NCBI GenBank assembly: GCA_964483375.1
Contig: CAZABJ010000017.1
Location: forward strand, 1 to 44,746
Reading direction: 5' to 3'
DNA: 44,746 nucleotides
Origin: JAUIEH01 sp964483375
GTDB taxonomy: Bacteria > Pseudomonadota > Alphaproteobacteria > Caulobacterales > Maricaulaceae
Made by a program: the position numbers and the translations under genes. Below the pieces are notes generated by a model, which made no database searches, had not been told where the DNA came from, and saw only the letters and a program-made list of their open reading frames with translations. The first letter of the stretch is position 1, and the number at the start of each line of letters is the position of its first letter. Positions 6,837-14,650 of this stretch are shown here, piece after piece.

Positions 6837-8966
6837 ATGGCCGAGAAAATCGTGCGCATGAGCATCGCGTTGAAAGCCGCCATCTTCGTGGCGTTGCTGT
6901 TCGCCATGTGTGCGATCTTTGTGATCTCACTGAACGTATTCGCCGAACGCCAAGTCTCCCTGGCCGAAGTTCGTCAGCGTGCCGAGCAATTCGCCCAATC
7001 TTCCGCCACGCTTGCGATCGACTCCATCGCAAGCGGCGACGTGGCGGTCCTGTCGCGCTGGCTGGAACAGGTGCAAAGCCAACCCGACGTTGACCGCGCT
7101 TATCTGTTGGGAGCGGACGGACGCGTCCTCGCCGCCGGTTCAAGGGGCGCGGTCACCACCGCCGATCGTATCGCGACCCAAGCCTGGGCGAACAACGAGC
7201 CGTTGTGCATCGTCGGCGAAGAGCACGTCCATGTGGCTCTGCCGATTGAGCGTGACGGCGCGTTTTTGGGCGTCCTGCGGCTCACTATGTCGCTGGACCA
7301 GCTTTATGCGCGGGAGACCGCAAGCCTGCGCCGCAACATTTGGCTCAATTTGCTTGGCCTAAGCCTCGCGCTTCCGCTGACGGGCCTGGCCATCGCCCGG
7401 ATGATGCGGCCTGTGCGAAAGCTGACCGAGGCGTCCGAGCGCGTCGCTTCGCGAGACCTCAACACCCGGATCGACGTGCGGACCGGGGACGAGCTCGAGG
7501 TCCTAGCCGCGGCGTTCAACGAGATGATGGAGCAGCTCAAGTCGTCGATGGATCGGATCCGTTGGCTGGCCTTTGTGGACGACTTGACCCGCCTGCCCAA
7601 CAAGACCGCCTTTTTGGAGCACGCCAAACGCGCCGCGAACGATGCGGCGTCGCCTGGCGCGGTGCTGCTTATCGACCTGGATCGGTTCAAGCGGCTGAAC
7701 GACACCTATGGCGAACGCGAAGGCGATCGCGTGCTGGCCTCAGCGGCTGCGCGCATCACCAAGGTCGTCAAAGCGCTTCGGGATCGGACCCCCGGCCAAG
7801 CCGGGGGCAAGTCGCCGGTCTTGGCGCGTTTGTCCGGGGATGAGTTCGCGCTGTTGATGTGCGCTCCCGCGCCGAGCGTTGCGGCCAAGGATGTCGCTCA
7901 AGACATCATCGCCGCGCTTCGGGCGCCGATGGAGATCGCGAACCAAGAAGTGCACCTGACCGCCAGCGTCGGGATCGCCCGCTTCCCCGTCGACGCTTCG
8001 GAGAGCGACCTCCTGATGCGCCAGGCCAATCTGGCGCTGGACGCCGCGAAAGCCGACGGCGGGGGCGCGTACCGGTTTTTCGAGCCCGAGATGACGCGGC
8101 GCGCCGTGGAACGGCTGACCTTAGAGAACGAACTCCGCCGCGCGGTGGCCGAACGCGAGTTCGAAGTGCACTACCAACCTAAGGTCAACGCCCGAACCGG
8201 TCGGATCACCGGCTGTGAAGCGCTGGTGCGCTGGCGGCGACATGGCGAGTTAGTGGGGCCTGGCGCGTTTATCCAGGCGGCCGAGGAATCGGGACTTATT
8301 CTCGACATCGGCGATTTCGTCTTGCGTGAGGCGTGCTTGGCGGCGGCTCGGTGGCGGGAGGCAGGGTTTCTTCCAGCCGTCGCGGTGAACGTTTCGGCGA
8401 TCCAACTCGAATGCGAGACGTTTTCTCGCACCGTCATCGATGCGCTCGGCCAAGCGAATCTGACGCCTGACGCCTTGGAGCTCGAGCTGACCGAAAGCGT
8501 CGCCACCCAACACCCCGAGCAGGTGATTAACCAAATTGAGCCGCTCCGGTCGCAGGGCGTCCGCTTCGCAATCGATGATTTCGGCACCGGCTATTCGAGC
8601 CTCGGCACGCTGACCCGCCTTCCCTTCGACGTCTTTAAAATCGATCAGTCCTTCGTGCGATCGATGGAAAGCGACTCAAACGCTCGCGTCGTTATCGAGA
8701 CCATTATCGCCATGGCCCGAGCTTTGGGTTACGACACGGTCGCAGAAGGCGTCGAAACCGAGGCGCAATTCGCCTTTCTCCGGCTCAATGGCTGCACCAG
8801 CGCGCAAGGTTGGTATTTCGGCAAGCCCATGAGCGAAGCGGACTTCGTCGCTCAGCTAGAGGCCGAACGGGACAGCGCGGCGGCCGCCGAAGATGCGGTG
8901 GCGACAGAACTTGCGGCGCAAATTTCGCGGCTGGGACCGAACGCCGCCCCCGCCGCAGGCTCTTGA
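6837..8966 (+). CDS. Membrane-bound HAMP-GGDEF-EAL protein (cyclic di-GMP turnover)
   Basis: The 709-residue product has a membrane helix (about 12-31), a ~130-residue periplasmic sensor region, a second helix (about 163-183), a HAMP linker, then GGDEF and EAL domains. The EAL domain keeps its catalytic signatures: CEALVRW, VNVSAIQLE, LELTESV, DDFGTGYSSL, FKIDQSFV and AEGVETEAQ, so it probably hydrolyses cyclic di-GMP. The GGDEF motif reads SGDEF (residues 333-337) and no RxxD inhibitory site lies in front of it, so cyclase activity is uncertain. A shorter start (MSIALKA) lies 7 codons in; neither start has a strong ribosome site. It lies 31 bp before hslV. Confidence 0.93.
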   Translation: MAEKIVRMSIALKAAIFVALLFAMCAIFVISLNVFAERQVSLAEVRQRAEQFAQSSATLAIDSIASGDVAVLSRWLEQVQSQPDVDRAYLLGADGRVLAAGSRGAVTTADRIATQAWANNEPLCIVGEEHVHVALPIERDGAFLGVLRLTMSLDQLYARETASLRRNIWLNLLGLSLALPLTGLAIARMMRPVRKLTEASERVASRDLNTRIDVRTGDELEVLAAAFNEMMEQLKSSMDRIRWLAFVDDLTRLPNKTAFLEHAKRAANDAASPGAVLLIDLDRFKRLNDTYGEREGDRVLASAAARITKVVKALRDRTPGQAGGKSPVLARLSGDEFALLMCAPAPSVAAKDVAQDIIAALRAPMEIANQEVHLTASVGIARFPVDASESDLLMRQANLALDAAKADGGGAYRFFEPEMTRRAVERLTLENELRRAVAEREFEVHYQPKVNARTGRITGCEALVRWRRHGELVGPGAFIQAAEESGLILDIGDFVLREACLAAARWREAGFLPAVAVNVSAIQLECETFSRTVIDALGQANLTPDALELELTESVATQHPEQVINQIEPLRSQGVRFAIDDFGTGYSSLGTLTRLPFDVFKIDQSFVRSMESDSNARVVIETIIAMARALGYDTVAEGVETEAQFAFLRLNGCTSAQGWYFGKPMSEADFVAQLEAERDSAAAAEDAVATELAAQISRLGPNAAPAAGS

Positions 8967-8997
8967 TCCGACGCTGAGAAACGCGCACTTCGCGCCT

Positions 8998-9564
8998 ATG
9001 ACAGATCACAACGACATGACGAACGCCGCGCTTTGGCGGGGCACGACGATTTTGGCCGTCCGCAAAAACGGCAAAATCGTCATCGCTGGCGACGGGCAGG
9101 TCTCTATCGGACAAACCGTCGTCAAGGGAAATGCGCGCAAGGTGCGCCGGCTAGGCGACGGCGCGGTCATCGCCGGGTTCGCCGGCTCGACGGCCGATGC
9201 GTTGACTTTGTTCGAACGGCTTGAGGCTCAGCTGGAAAAGCACCCCGCGCAGCTCGCCCGCGCCTGCGTGGAGCTTGCCAAAGACTGGCGCACGGATCGT
9301 TATCTGCGTCGATTGGAGGCCATGCTTTTGGTGGCTGATGTCGGGGACACTTTCCTCCTAACCGGCGCGGGAGACGTCTTGGAGCCCCAACACGGCGTGG
9401 CCGGCATCGGCTCAGGCGGCAATTACGCCCTGGCCGCGGCCCGGGGTTTGTACGATTACGAACCCGACGCTGAGACAATCGCCCGACGCGCCATGGCCAT
9501 CGCCGCAGAAATCTGCGTCTACACCAACAATGATCTGACCGTCGAAATCATCGCGACCAACTGA
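8998..9564 (+). CDS. hslV: HslV, peptidase subunit of the HslUV protease
   Basis: This is the threonine peptidase of the ATP-dependent HslUV (ClpQY) cytoplasmic protease. As in other alphaproteobacteria the catalytic Thr is preceded by a short propeptide: residues 1-15 end in WRG, and mature HslV begins TTILAVRKNGKIVIAGDGQVS. Further signatures are GNARKVRRLGDGAVIAGFAGSTADALTLFER and the closing CVYTNNDLTVE. The start at 8998 gives 188 residues; a second ATG six codons later (9016) would shorten only the propeptide. Unusually, hslV is separated from hslU by about 2 kb holding two other genes, although both are on the plus strand. Confidence 0.96.
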   Translation: MTDHNDMTNAALWRGTTILAVRKNGKIVIAGDGQVSIGQTVVKGNARKVRRLGDGAVIAGFAGSTADALTLFERLEAQLEKHPAQLARACVELAKDWRTDRYLRRLEAMLLVADVGDTFLLTGAGDVLEPQHGVAGIGSGGNYALAAARGLYDYEPDAETIARRAMAIAAEICVYTNNDLTVEIIATN

Positions 9565-9613
9565 GCGTTTGTATCGGATTCACCATTCCGACGCATCCGT
9601 GACTCATCGGGGT

Positions 9614-9653
9614 TTATCGAAACGCGATAATGCGATATATCGAATTACGATAA
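9614..9653. promoter_or_regulatory. Tandem 17-bp inverted repeats, candidate double operator
   Basis: Two copies of the same dyad lie head to tail: TTATCG-N5-CGATAA at 9614-9630 and ATATCG-N5-CGATAA at 9637-9653, centres 23 bp apart. A third palindrome, CGATATATCG (9633-9642), overlaps the second. The stretch is strikingly AT-rich for this genome and ends 33 bp before the ATG of the DUF2157 gene. Identical half-sites at near-integral helix spacing suggest cooperative binding of a dimeric repressor. The regulator is not recognised in this window. Confidence 0.6.
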
Positions 9654-9686
9654 GCGCCTCAGGCGGCGCAGGGACGGGAGAAGATA

Positions 9687-10832
9687 ATGATCACGGCAGC
9701 CGAGTTGCAGGCGGCGGTGCGCGAAGGCGTCGTGACGCCGGAAGCGGCCGACGCGCTGGAGCGGTTCGTGGCGCGCGGGTCTCGTGCGAGACCCAGCGGC
9801 GAAGAAGACTTGCGCTTTATCCGCAATTTCCACGACGTTTTTCTGGCCATCGGCATCGTCATACTCGGCGTCGGCATTTTCATCGCATTGCTGCTGAACT
9901 CCGGCGTCCCGACAGACGGGCTGGAAGTCGACTCCTTCGCCGACCTGCGCGGCGTTCAGTATTCTCTCGCTTTCAGCGGTTTCGGCGCGGCGGCGGTGTA
10001 TTGGTTGCTGGCGGAGTATTTCGCGCGGCGAAAACGGCTGTTTCTGCCTGCGATCACGTTGTCGCTTGGCTTTGTCGCCTTCGTCTCTTTCGGAGCCTTG
10101 CCGCTTCTAGCCCCCGTGATGGTGGAGCTGGGGACCGGCCAAGCGCTGCAAGAGAACTTTGAAGCCACCCGTGAAGCGATGGGCTTGTTTTGGACCACAT
10201 GGGCGTTGATTGCGGCAGCGGCGGCGACCGCCTTTTTGGTGAGATTCCGCTTGCCGTTCGCTTGGGGCATCGTGGCTTTGTGCCTCACTTCCGCTGCGTT
10301 CGGTTTGTTCTTCTACGCCTCGCCCTTGCCTGACACGCTTGCGGCGGTGGGCCCGATCTTCACGATCAGCGGCGTCATCACATTCCTAGTCGCCGTCGCT
10401 TTCGACGCACGGGATCCCACGCGTCAAACGCTGTACTCTGACAACGCCTTTTGGCTTCACCTCGCCGCCGCGCCTCAGATCCTGTTCGGGATTCTGACGA
10501 CGGTTTTCGGCTATGAGGCCTCGCCGACGGCCGACCCGCAGCGCGCGGCAGTGACGCTGGCTATCGTCGCGGCGCTCGCTCTCATCGGGCTGCTCATCAA
10601 TCGCAGGGCGCTTTTGGTGTCGGCGCTTTCGACCATCGGCATCGCGATTTACGTGCTCGTCAGCCAAGCGAAAATGCCCCTCGGCTTCACCATCGCAACC
10701 ACGCTCATCGTGCTGGGCGGCTCGGTGGTCTTGCTGGGCGCGGGCTGGCATAGCGCCCGCCGGATGCTGCTCGCGGGCGCGCCTAAGACCGGGTTCATCG
10801 CGCGGATCTTCCCTCCGGAAGTGACGGCGTGA
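9687..10832 (+). CDS. DUF2157 family multi-spanning membrane protein
   Basis: The 381-residue product begins with a ~50-residue soluble helical segment (MITAAELQAAVREGVVTPEAADAL...), typical of DUF2157 proteins, followed by about ten hydrophobic helices to the C-terminus. Function is unknown for the family; an inner-membrane location is certain from hydrophobicity. The ribosome site GGGAGAAG precedes the ATG by 5 nt. The upstream region carries tandem inverted repeats that look like operators, so expression is probably switched by a dedicated regulator. The gene interrupts what is normally an hslV-hslU pair. A perfect 13-bp hairpin follows the stop. Confidence 0.85.
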   Translation: MITAAELQAAVREGVVTPEAADALERFVARGSRARPSGEEDLRFIRNFHDVFLAIGIVILGVGIFIALLLNSGVPTDGLEVDSFADLRGVQYSLAFSGFGAAAVYWLLAEYFARRKRLFLPAITLSLGFVAFVSFGALPLLAPVMVELGTGQALQENFEATREAMGLFWTTWALIAAAAATAFLVRFRLPFAWGIVALCLTSAAFGLFFYASPLPDTLAAVGPIFTISGVITFLVAVAFDARDPTRQTLYSDNAFWLHLAAAPQILFGILTTVFGYEASPTADPQRAAVTLAIVAALALIGLLINRRALLVSALSTIGIAIYVLVSQAKMPLGFTIATTLIVLGGSVVLLGAGWHSARRMLLAGAPKTGFIARIFPPEVTA

Positions 10833-10838
10833 GCCCCT

Positions 10839-10877
10839 CCCCGGCGGTCGAATTTCTGCGTTGCTCGACCGCCGGGG
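10839..10877. terminator. Perfect 13-bp hairpin between convergent genes
   Basis: CCCCGGCGGTCGA (10839-10851) is followed after 13 nt by its exact complement TCGACCGCCGGGG (10865-10877). It sits between the convergent DUF2157 and VOC genes, where a bidirectional terminator would be expected. Neither side has a run of T, so it may act as an RNA 3'-end stabiliser with Rho-dependent termination rather than as a classical intrinsic terminator. Confidence 0.6.
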
Positions 10878-10895
10878 TCCCCCTTCGCCGCTCTC

Positions 10896-11336
10896 TCAGC
10901 GAGACGCGGCGAAGATCAAGGCGTCATCCCGAAACGCCTTAAACTCAAGAGCGTTGCCGGAAGGGTCGCGCACGAACAGGGTCGCCTGCTCGCCCGGTTC
11001 TCCGGCGAACCGCACGTAAGGTTCAATGATGAAATCGGCGTTGGCGGCTCGCAGGCTGTCGGCGAGCGTCTCCCAAGCGTCCCACTCTAGGATGAGCCCG
11101 AAATGCCGCACGGGCACGGCCCGGCCGTCCACCGCGTTCGCCGCGGCGGGGCCGCATTCCTCCGGCGCTAAATGAGCGACGATCTGATGACCCAAGAGGT
11201 CGAAATCGACCCATTGTTCGCTGGAACGGCCTTCCGAGCAGCCAAGCACGCCGCCGTAAAAGCCGCGCGCCGCCGCGAGGTCGTGTACGGGAAACGCCAA
11301 GTGGAAACGCGGTCGCTCCACGCTGTCGAACTCCAC
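10896..11336 (-). CDS. VOC superfamily (glyoxalase-like) protein
   Basis: The 146-residue product is a single VOC-fold protein: RFHLAFPVHDLAAARGFYGGVLGC at the N-terminus, then VDFDLLGHQIVAHL, and a second half ending LFVRDPSGNALEFKAF. Unlike the GloA at 0.4-0.8 kb it lacks IELTYNW, so it is not glyoxalase I; dioxygenase-like or resistance-type VOC proteins look similar, and the substrate cannot be named. Starts are GTG at 11336 or GTG at 11321; neither has a clear ribosome site. It is divergent from hslU. Confidence 0.8.
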   Translation of the reverse strand: MEFDSVERPRFHLAFPVHDLAAARGFYGGVLGCSEGRSSEQWVDFDLLGHQIVAHLAPEECGPAAANAVDGRAVPVRHFGLILEWDAWETLADSLRAANADFIIEPYVRFAGEPGEQATLFVRDPSGNALEFKAFRDDALIFAASR

Positions 11337-11666
11337 CCCAACAGCTCACGTCGCCGCTGAGACTAGCCCAAACCATGCGCGAGCGTGAACGCAGGGCGGA
11401 TATTTTTGTTGATCGCCAGCAGTGCGGGGCGGCTTCGCGCGGCGTCGGGACCTTGTTCATCGTCCCCGTCGTCGCCACTTCCGGTCTCTGAGGTCGGCGG
11501 CGCGCTCGATCGCGTGGGGCGTCGGCTATGCGCTCCGGGTGAGGATTGTGGTATCGACCCCCCTCCTCATAGGGAGCGTTCGGCGATCGCGCTCGGTCCA
11601 TTTTCGGTTCGGGCGTGTCGGACCGAGGCTCGCAACGTCAGTCCAACCACGAGGCCGTTTCCCCAC
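11337..11666. other. 330-bp intergenic region before hslU
   Basis: No convincing gene, tRNA or known RNA was found here. It should hold the promoters of the VOC gene and of hslU. An 8-bp perfect inverted repeat, CTCGGTCC (11592-11599) and GGACCGAG (11620-11627), lies about 40 bp before the hslU start and could fold in its leader. The hslU reading frame is open through most of the region, but the translated sequence has no recognisable family features. I could not pick out a convincing heat-shock promoter. Confidence 0.5.
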
Positions 11667-12974
11667 ATGTCGTCATTTTCTCCGCGCGAGATCGTTTCGG
11701 AATTGGATCGCCACATCATCGGCCAGGCCGACGCAAAGCGCGCGGTGGCGATCGCTTTGCGCAACCGATGGCGGCGTCGGCGAATCACCGGTCCGCTCAA
11801 AGACGAAGTGACGCCAAAGAACATTCTCATGATCGGCCCGACCGGCGTGGGAAAAACTGAGATCGCCCGCCGGTTGGCGAAACTCGCCGGAGCGCCGTTC
11901 CTCAAAGTCGAGGCCACGAAGTTCACCGAGGTCGGTTACATCGGCCGGGATGTCGAGCAGATCATGCGCGATCTTGTGGAGGTCGCGATCACCATGGTGC
12001 GCGAGCGGCGCCGACTTGAGGTTCGAGCTGAAGCCCATGAGAAGGCCGAGGAACGGGTGCTGGACGCGCTGGTCGGGCCGTCGGCCAGCGGCGTCACGCG
12101 CGACAGCTTTCGGAAAAAGCTCCATGACGGGCTTTTGAACGACAAGAAGATCGACATCGAGGTGGCGGATTCGCGCTCGCCGCTGCAGGGCATGGATATG
12201 CCCGGCATGCCAGGCGGGAACATGGGCGTGCTTGATCTCTCCAGCCTTTTCGGCAAAGGCCTTCCAGGCCGCACGCGCACTATCTCCACCACTGTCCAAG
12301 CGGCCTATGAGCCGCTCATCAATGAGGAGAGCGACAAGCTTCTCGATGATGAGCAAATCACGGCGGAGGCTTTAGAGAGCGCGGCCAATGACGGGATCGT
12401 CTTTCTTGATGAGATCGACAAGATCACCGCGCGTTCGCAACAAACCGGCGGGGACGTCAGTCGCGAGGGCGTGCAGCGCGACCTCCTCCCTCTGATTGAG
12501 GGCACCACTGTGGCGACTAAGCACGGCGCGGTGAAAACCGACCATGTTCTGTTCATCGCGTCAGGCGCCTTTCATGTGGCCAAACCGTCGGATCTCTTAC
12601 CGGAACTTCAGGGGCGCTTGCCCATTCGCGTTGAGCTCAAAGCGCTGTCGCGGGAGGATTTCCGACGCATTCTGACCGAACCCGAAGCCAGTCTCATCCG
12701 CCAATCGGTGGCGTTGATGGCGACTGAGGAAGTGACCTTGGACTTCCAAGAAAGCGCCATCGACGCCATCGCCGAAATCGCCGCTGATGTGAACGCCAGC
12801 GTCGAAAACATTGGCGCACGGCGATTGTCGACCGTGGTGGAACGCGTTCTGGACGAGGTGTCCTTCTCAGCGCCGGACCAATCGGGAACCACCATCGTCA
12901 TCGACGACGCTTATGTCCGCGACCGGGTCGGCGATCTGGCGAAAAGCGCGGATTTGTCGAAGTTCATCCTCTAA
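11667..12974 (+). CDS. hslU: HslU, ATPase subunit of the HslUV protease
   Basis: This AAA+ unfoldase feeds substrates to HslV. The 435-residue product opens with the family's usual SPREIVSELDRHIIGQ, and has Walker A GPTGVGKT (57-64), the pore loop GYIGRD (90-95), Walker B IVFLDEIDK, the sensor region LLPELQGRLPIRVEL and the C-terminal tail ending KFIL, which docks into HslV. An intermediate (I) domain with a Gly/Met-rich loop lies around residues 110-230. The ATG at 11667 matches the family start, with GAGG about 12 nt upstream. hisF begins only 9 nt after the stop, so histidine genes may be co-transcribed with this protease subunit. Confidence 0.96.
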   Translation: MSSFSPREIVSELDRHIIGQADAKRAVAIALRNRWRRRRITGPLKDEVTPKNILMIGPTGVGKTEIARRLAKLAGAPFLKVEATKFTEVGYIGRDVEQIMRDLVEVAITMVRERRRLEVRAEAHEKAEERVLDALVGPSASGVTRDSFRKKLHDGLLNDKKIDIEVADSRSPLQGMDMPGMPGGNMGVLDLSSLFGKGLPGRTRTISTTVQAAYEPLINEESDKLLDDEQITAEALESAANDGIVFLDEIDKITARSQQTGGDVSREGVQRDLLPLIEGTTVATKHGAVKTDHVLFIASGAFHVAKPSDLLPELQGRLPIRVELKALSREDFRRILTEPEASLIRQSVALMATEEVTLDFQESAIDAIAEIAADVNASVENIGARRLSTVVERVLDEVSFSAPDQSGTTIVIDDAYVRDRVGDLAKSADLSKFIL

Positions 12975-12983
12975 GCGCTTTCC

Positions 12984-13745
12984 ATGCCCCTCCCCGTCCG
13001 CATCATTCCCTGTCTCGACGTTAAGGATGGCCGCGTCGTGAAAGGCGTGAACTTCGTGGATTTGCGTGATGCGGGCGACCCGGTCGAGCAAGCGCGGCTT
13101 TATGACGAGCAAGGCGCCGACGAGATTTGCTTTCTCGATATCACCGCTAGCCATGAAAACCGGGCCACGCTGCTCGATGTGGTGGAGCGGACCGCGAGCG
13201 TTTGCTTCACGCCGCTGACCGTCGGCGGCGGGGTTCGGACGGTTGAGGACGTCATTGCGTTGCTACGCGCGGGCGCGGACAAGGTGGCGGTCAACACCGC
13301 CGCGGTGCGGGAGCCCGCGCTCGTTTCTCAGATGGCCGAGGCCGTGGGCGAACAGTGCATTGTCGTCGCCATCGACGCTCGCTCGGTCGGAGACAACCGG
13401 TTCGAGGTCTACACCCATGGCGGCCGGACCCCGACGGGGGTGGACGCATTGGCGCATGCTCAAGACATGGCTGCGCGCGGGGCGGGTGAAATCCTGCTGA
13501 CATCCATGGATCAAGACGGGGTGGGCCAAGGATACGACCTCGCGCTCACCCGGGCGGTTTCCGAATCTGTGCGCATCCCCGTGATCGCCTCTGGCGGCGT
13601 GGGCGCGGTTCACCATCTGGTGGAGGGCGCGCGTGCGGGAGCTTCGGCGGTGTTAGCCGCTTCCATCTTCCATTTCGGCGCGCACACGATCGCGGAAGCG
13701 CGCGCGGCGATGGCCGAAGCCGGCATGCCGGTTCGCACGCTTTAG
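12984..13745 (+). CDS. hisF: Imidazole glycerol phosphate synthase, cyclase subunit
   Basis: This TIM-barrel cyclase partners HisH and uses ammonia delivered from HisH to make IGP and AICAR. The 253-residue product has IPCLDVKDGRVVKGVNF (first catalytic Asp), TVGGGVRTVEDV, VVAIDAR (second catalytic Asp), HGGRTPTGVDA and SGGVGAVHH. It starts 9 nt after hslU and is followed 11 nt later by hisE. The hisA-hisF break is unusual, since they normally adjoin; here hisF has been left behind on the plus strand while hisB-hisH-hisA lies inverted at 4.7-6.7 kb. Confidence 0.96.
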   Translation: MPLPVRIIPCLDVKDGRVVKGVNFVDLRDAGDPVEQARLYDEQGADEICFLDITASHENRATLLDVVERTASVCFTPLTVGGGVRTVEDVIALLRAGADKVAVNTAAVREPALVSQMAEAVGEQCIVVAIDARSVGDNRFEVYTHGGRTPTGVDALAHAQDMAARGAGEILLTSMDQDGVGQGYDLALTRAVSESVRIPVIASGGVGAVHHLVEGARAGASAVLAASIFHFGAHTIAEARAAMAEAGMPVRTL

Positions 13746-13756
13746 GGGGCCCGCCA

Positions 13757-14089
13757 ATGAGCCGATTGGGTGAGGTGATGGACCAGCTTTACGACACCGT
13801 GCTTTCCCGCCGCGACGCTGACCCTGACGCGTCCTACACCGCGACCTTGCTTCACGCGGGTCCGGCCAAGATCGCCAAAAAAGTCGGCGAAGAAGGCGTG
13901 GAGACCGCGCTTGCGGGCGCGGCCGCCGATACAGCGGCCTTACGGGCGGAATCCGCTGACTTGCTCTATCATCTCAGCGTCTTGTGGGCGGCGTGCGACG
14001 TTACCCCCGATGAAGTCGCCGACATTCTGCGCGCGCGAACGGGGGTCTCGGGACTGGCGGAGAAAGCGTCTCGCGACAGCGATGCTTAG
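13757..14089 (+). CDS. hisE: Phosphoribosyl-ATP pyrophosphatase
   Basis: Second step of histidine synthesis: hydrolysis of phosphoribosyl-ATP to phosphoribosyl-AMP and pyrophosphate. The 110-residue, single-domain product belongs to the all-alpha NTP-pyrophosphatase family. The metal-binding acidic residues are in AKKVGEEGVETALA and in ESADLLYHLSVLW. The cyclohydrolase HisI is not fused and not in this window. It follows hisF by 11 nt with a purine-rich GGGGG before the ATG, so hisF-hisE form one unit. It ends 3 nt before the end of the convergent Smr-domain gene. Confidence 0.95.
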   Translation: MSRLGEVMDQLYDTVLSRRDADPDASYTATLLHAGPAKIAKKVGEEGVETALAGAAADTAALRAESADLLYHLSVLWAACDVTPDEVADILRARTGVSGLAEKASRDSDA

Positions 14090-14092
14090 CGC

Positions 14093-14650
14093 TCAGCTCA
14101 CCCGTTTGAGAAAAATGTAGAACGCGCCGTCACCGCCATGGCGGCGGTTCGCCGTTGCGTATTGGGCGACGATGGGTCGGATGTCGGGCTCGTTCAGCCA
14201 ATCCGGCAAGCGGCGACGAAGGATGCCCGGAGCGTCATGCCCATAGGCGCGTTGGCGGGGGTCGCCCTTTCCGGTGATGACGAGAGCGCAGCGAGCGCCC
14301 TGCCCATGCAGGTGCAGCAAGAAGCCCCGCAAAGACGACCGCGCTTGGATTTGCGTCATGCCGTGAAGGTCAAGCTTGCCGTCAATCTCCACCTGGCCGC
14401 GGCGGGTGCGTTTGTCGGCGCGTTTGTCGAGCGCCGGCGTCGGCGGCGGCTCGCGCTTTAAGGCTTGGCGCTTCGGGAGCGGCGCGGGACTTTTCTTGGC
14501 CGTCGTCGAATGCGGCTTGAGGGCCTTTTCCTGCGCCGGCGGGGTCTCAGCTTCGATTTTGGGGACGGTCTTATTCTTCAGTGGCGTGACCGTCGCAGCC
14601 ACATGCGCCCAAAGGCGGTTTTCGTCAGCGCTCAGCCGTCGTTTGCCCAT
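14093..14650 (-). CDS. Smr-domain protein (MutS2-type C-terminal nuclease domain)
   Basis: The 185-residue product has a basic, Pro/Ala-rich N-terminal half and a C-terminal Smr domain of ~90 residues: DGKLDLHGMTQIQARSSL, ALVITGKGDPRQ and the end GGDGAFYIFLKR. Smr domains are DNA/RNA endonuclease modules; a free-standing copy next to mltA is common in Alphaproteobacteria, and its exact job is unknown. The start is set by AGGAGG 6 nt before the ATG at 14650, inside the end of mltA, so the two genes overlap by 26 bp. Confidence 0.9.
   Translation of the reverse strand: MGKRRLSADENRLWAHVAATVTPLKNKTVPKIEAETPPAQEKALKPHSTTAKKSPAPLPKRQALKREPPPTPALDKRADKRTRRGQVEIDGKLDLHGMTQIQARSSLRGFLLHLHGQGARCALVITGKGDPRQRAYGHDAPGILRRRLPDWLNEPDIRPIVAQYATANRRHGGDGAFYIFLKRVS

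Noticed and set aside
11385..11666. N-terminal extension of hslU by 94 codons
   Set aside because: The extension has no similarity to HslU, while the ATG at 11667 gives the family's standard start SPREIVSELDR.
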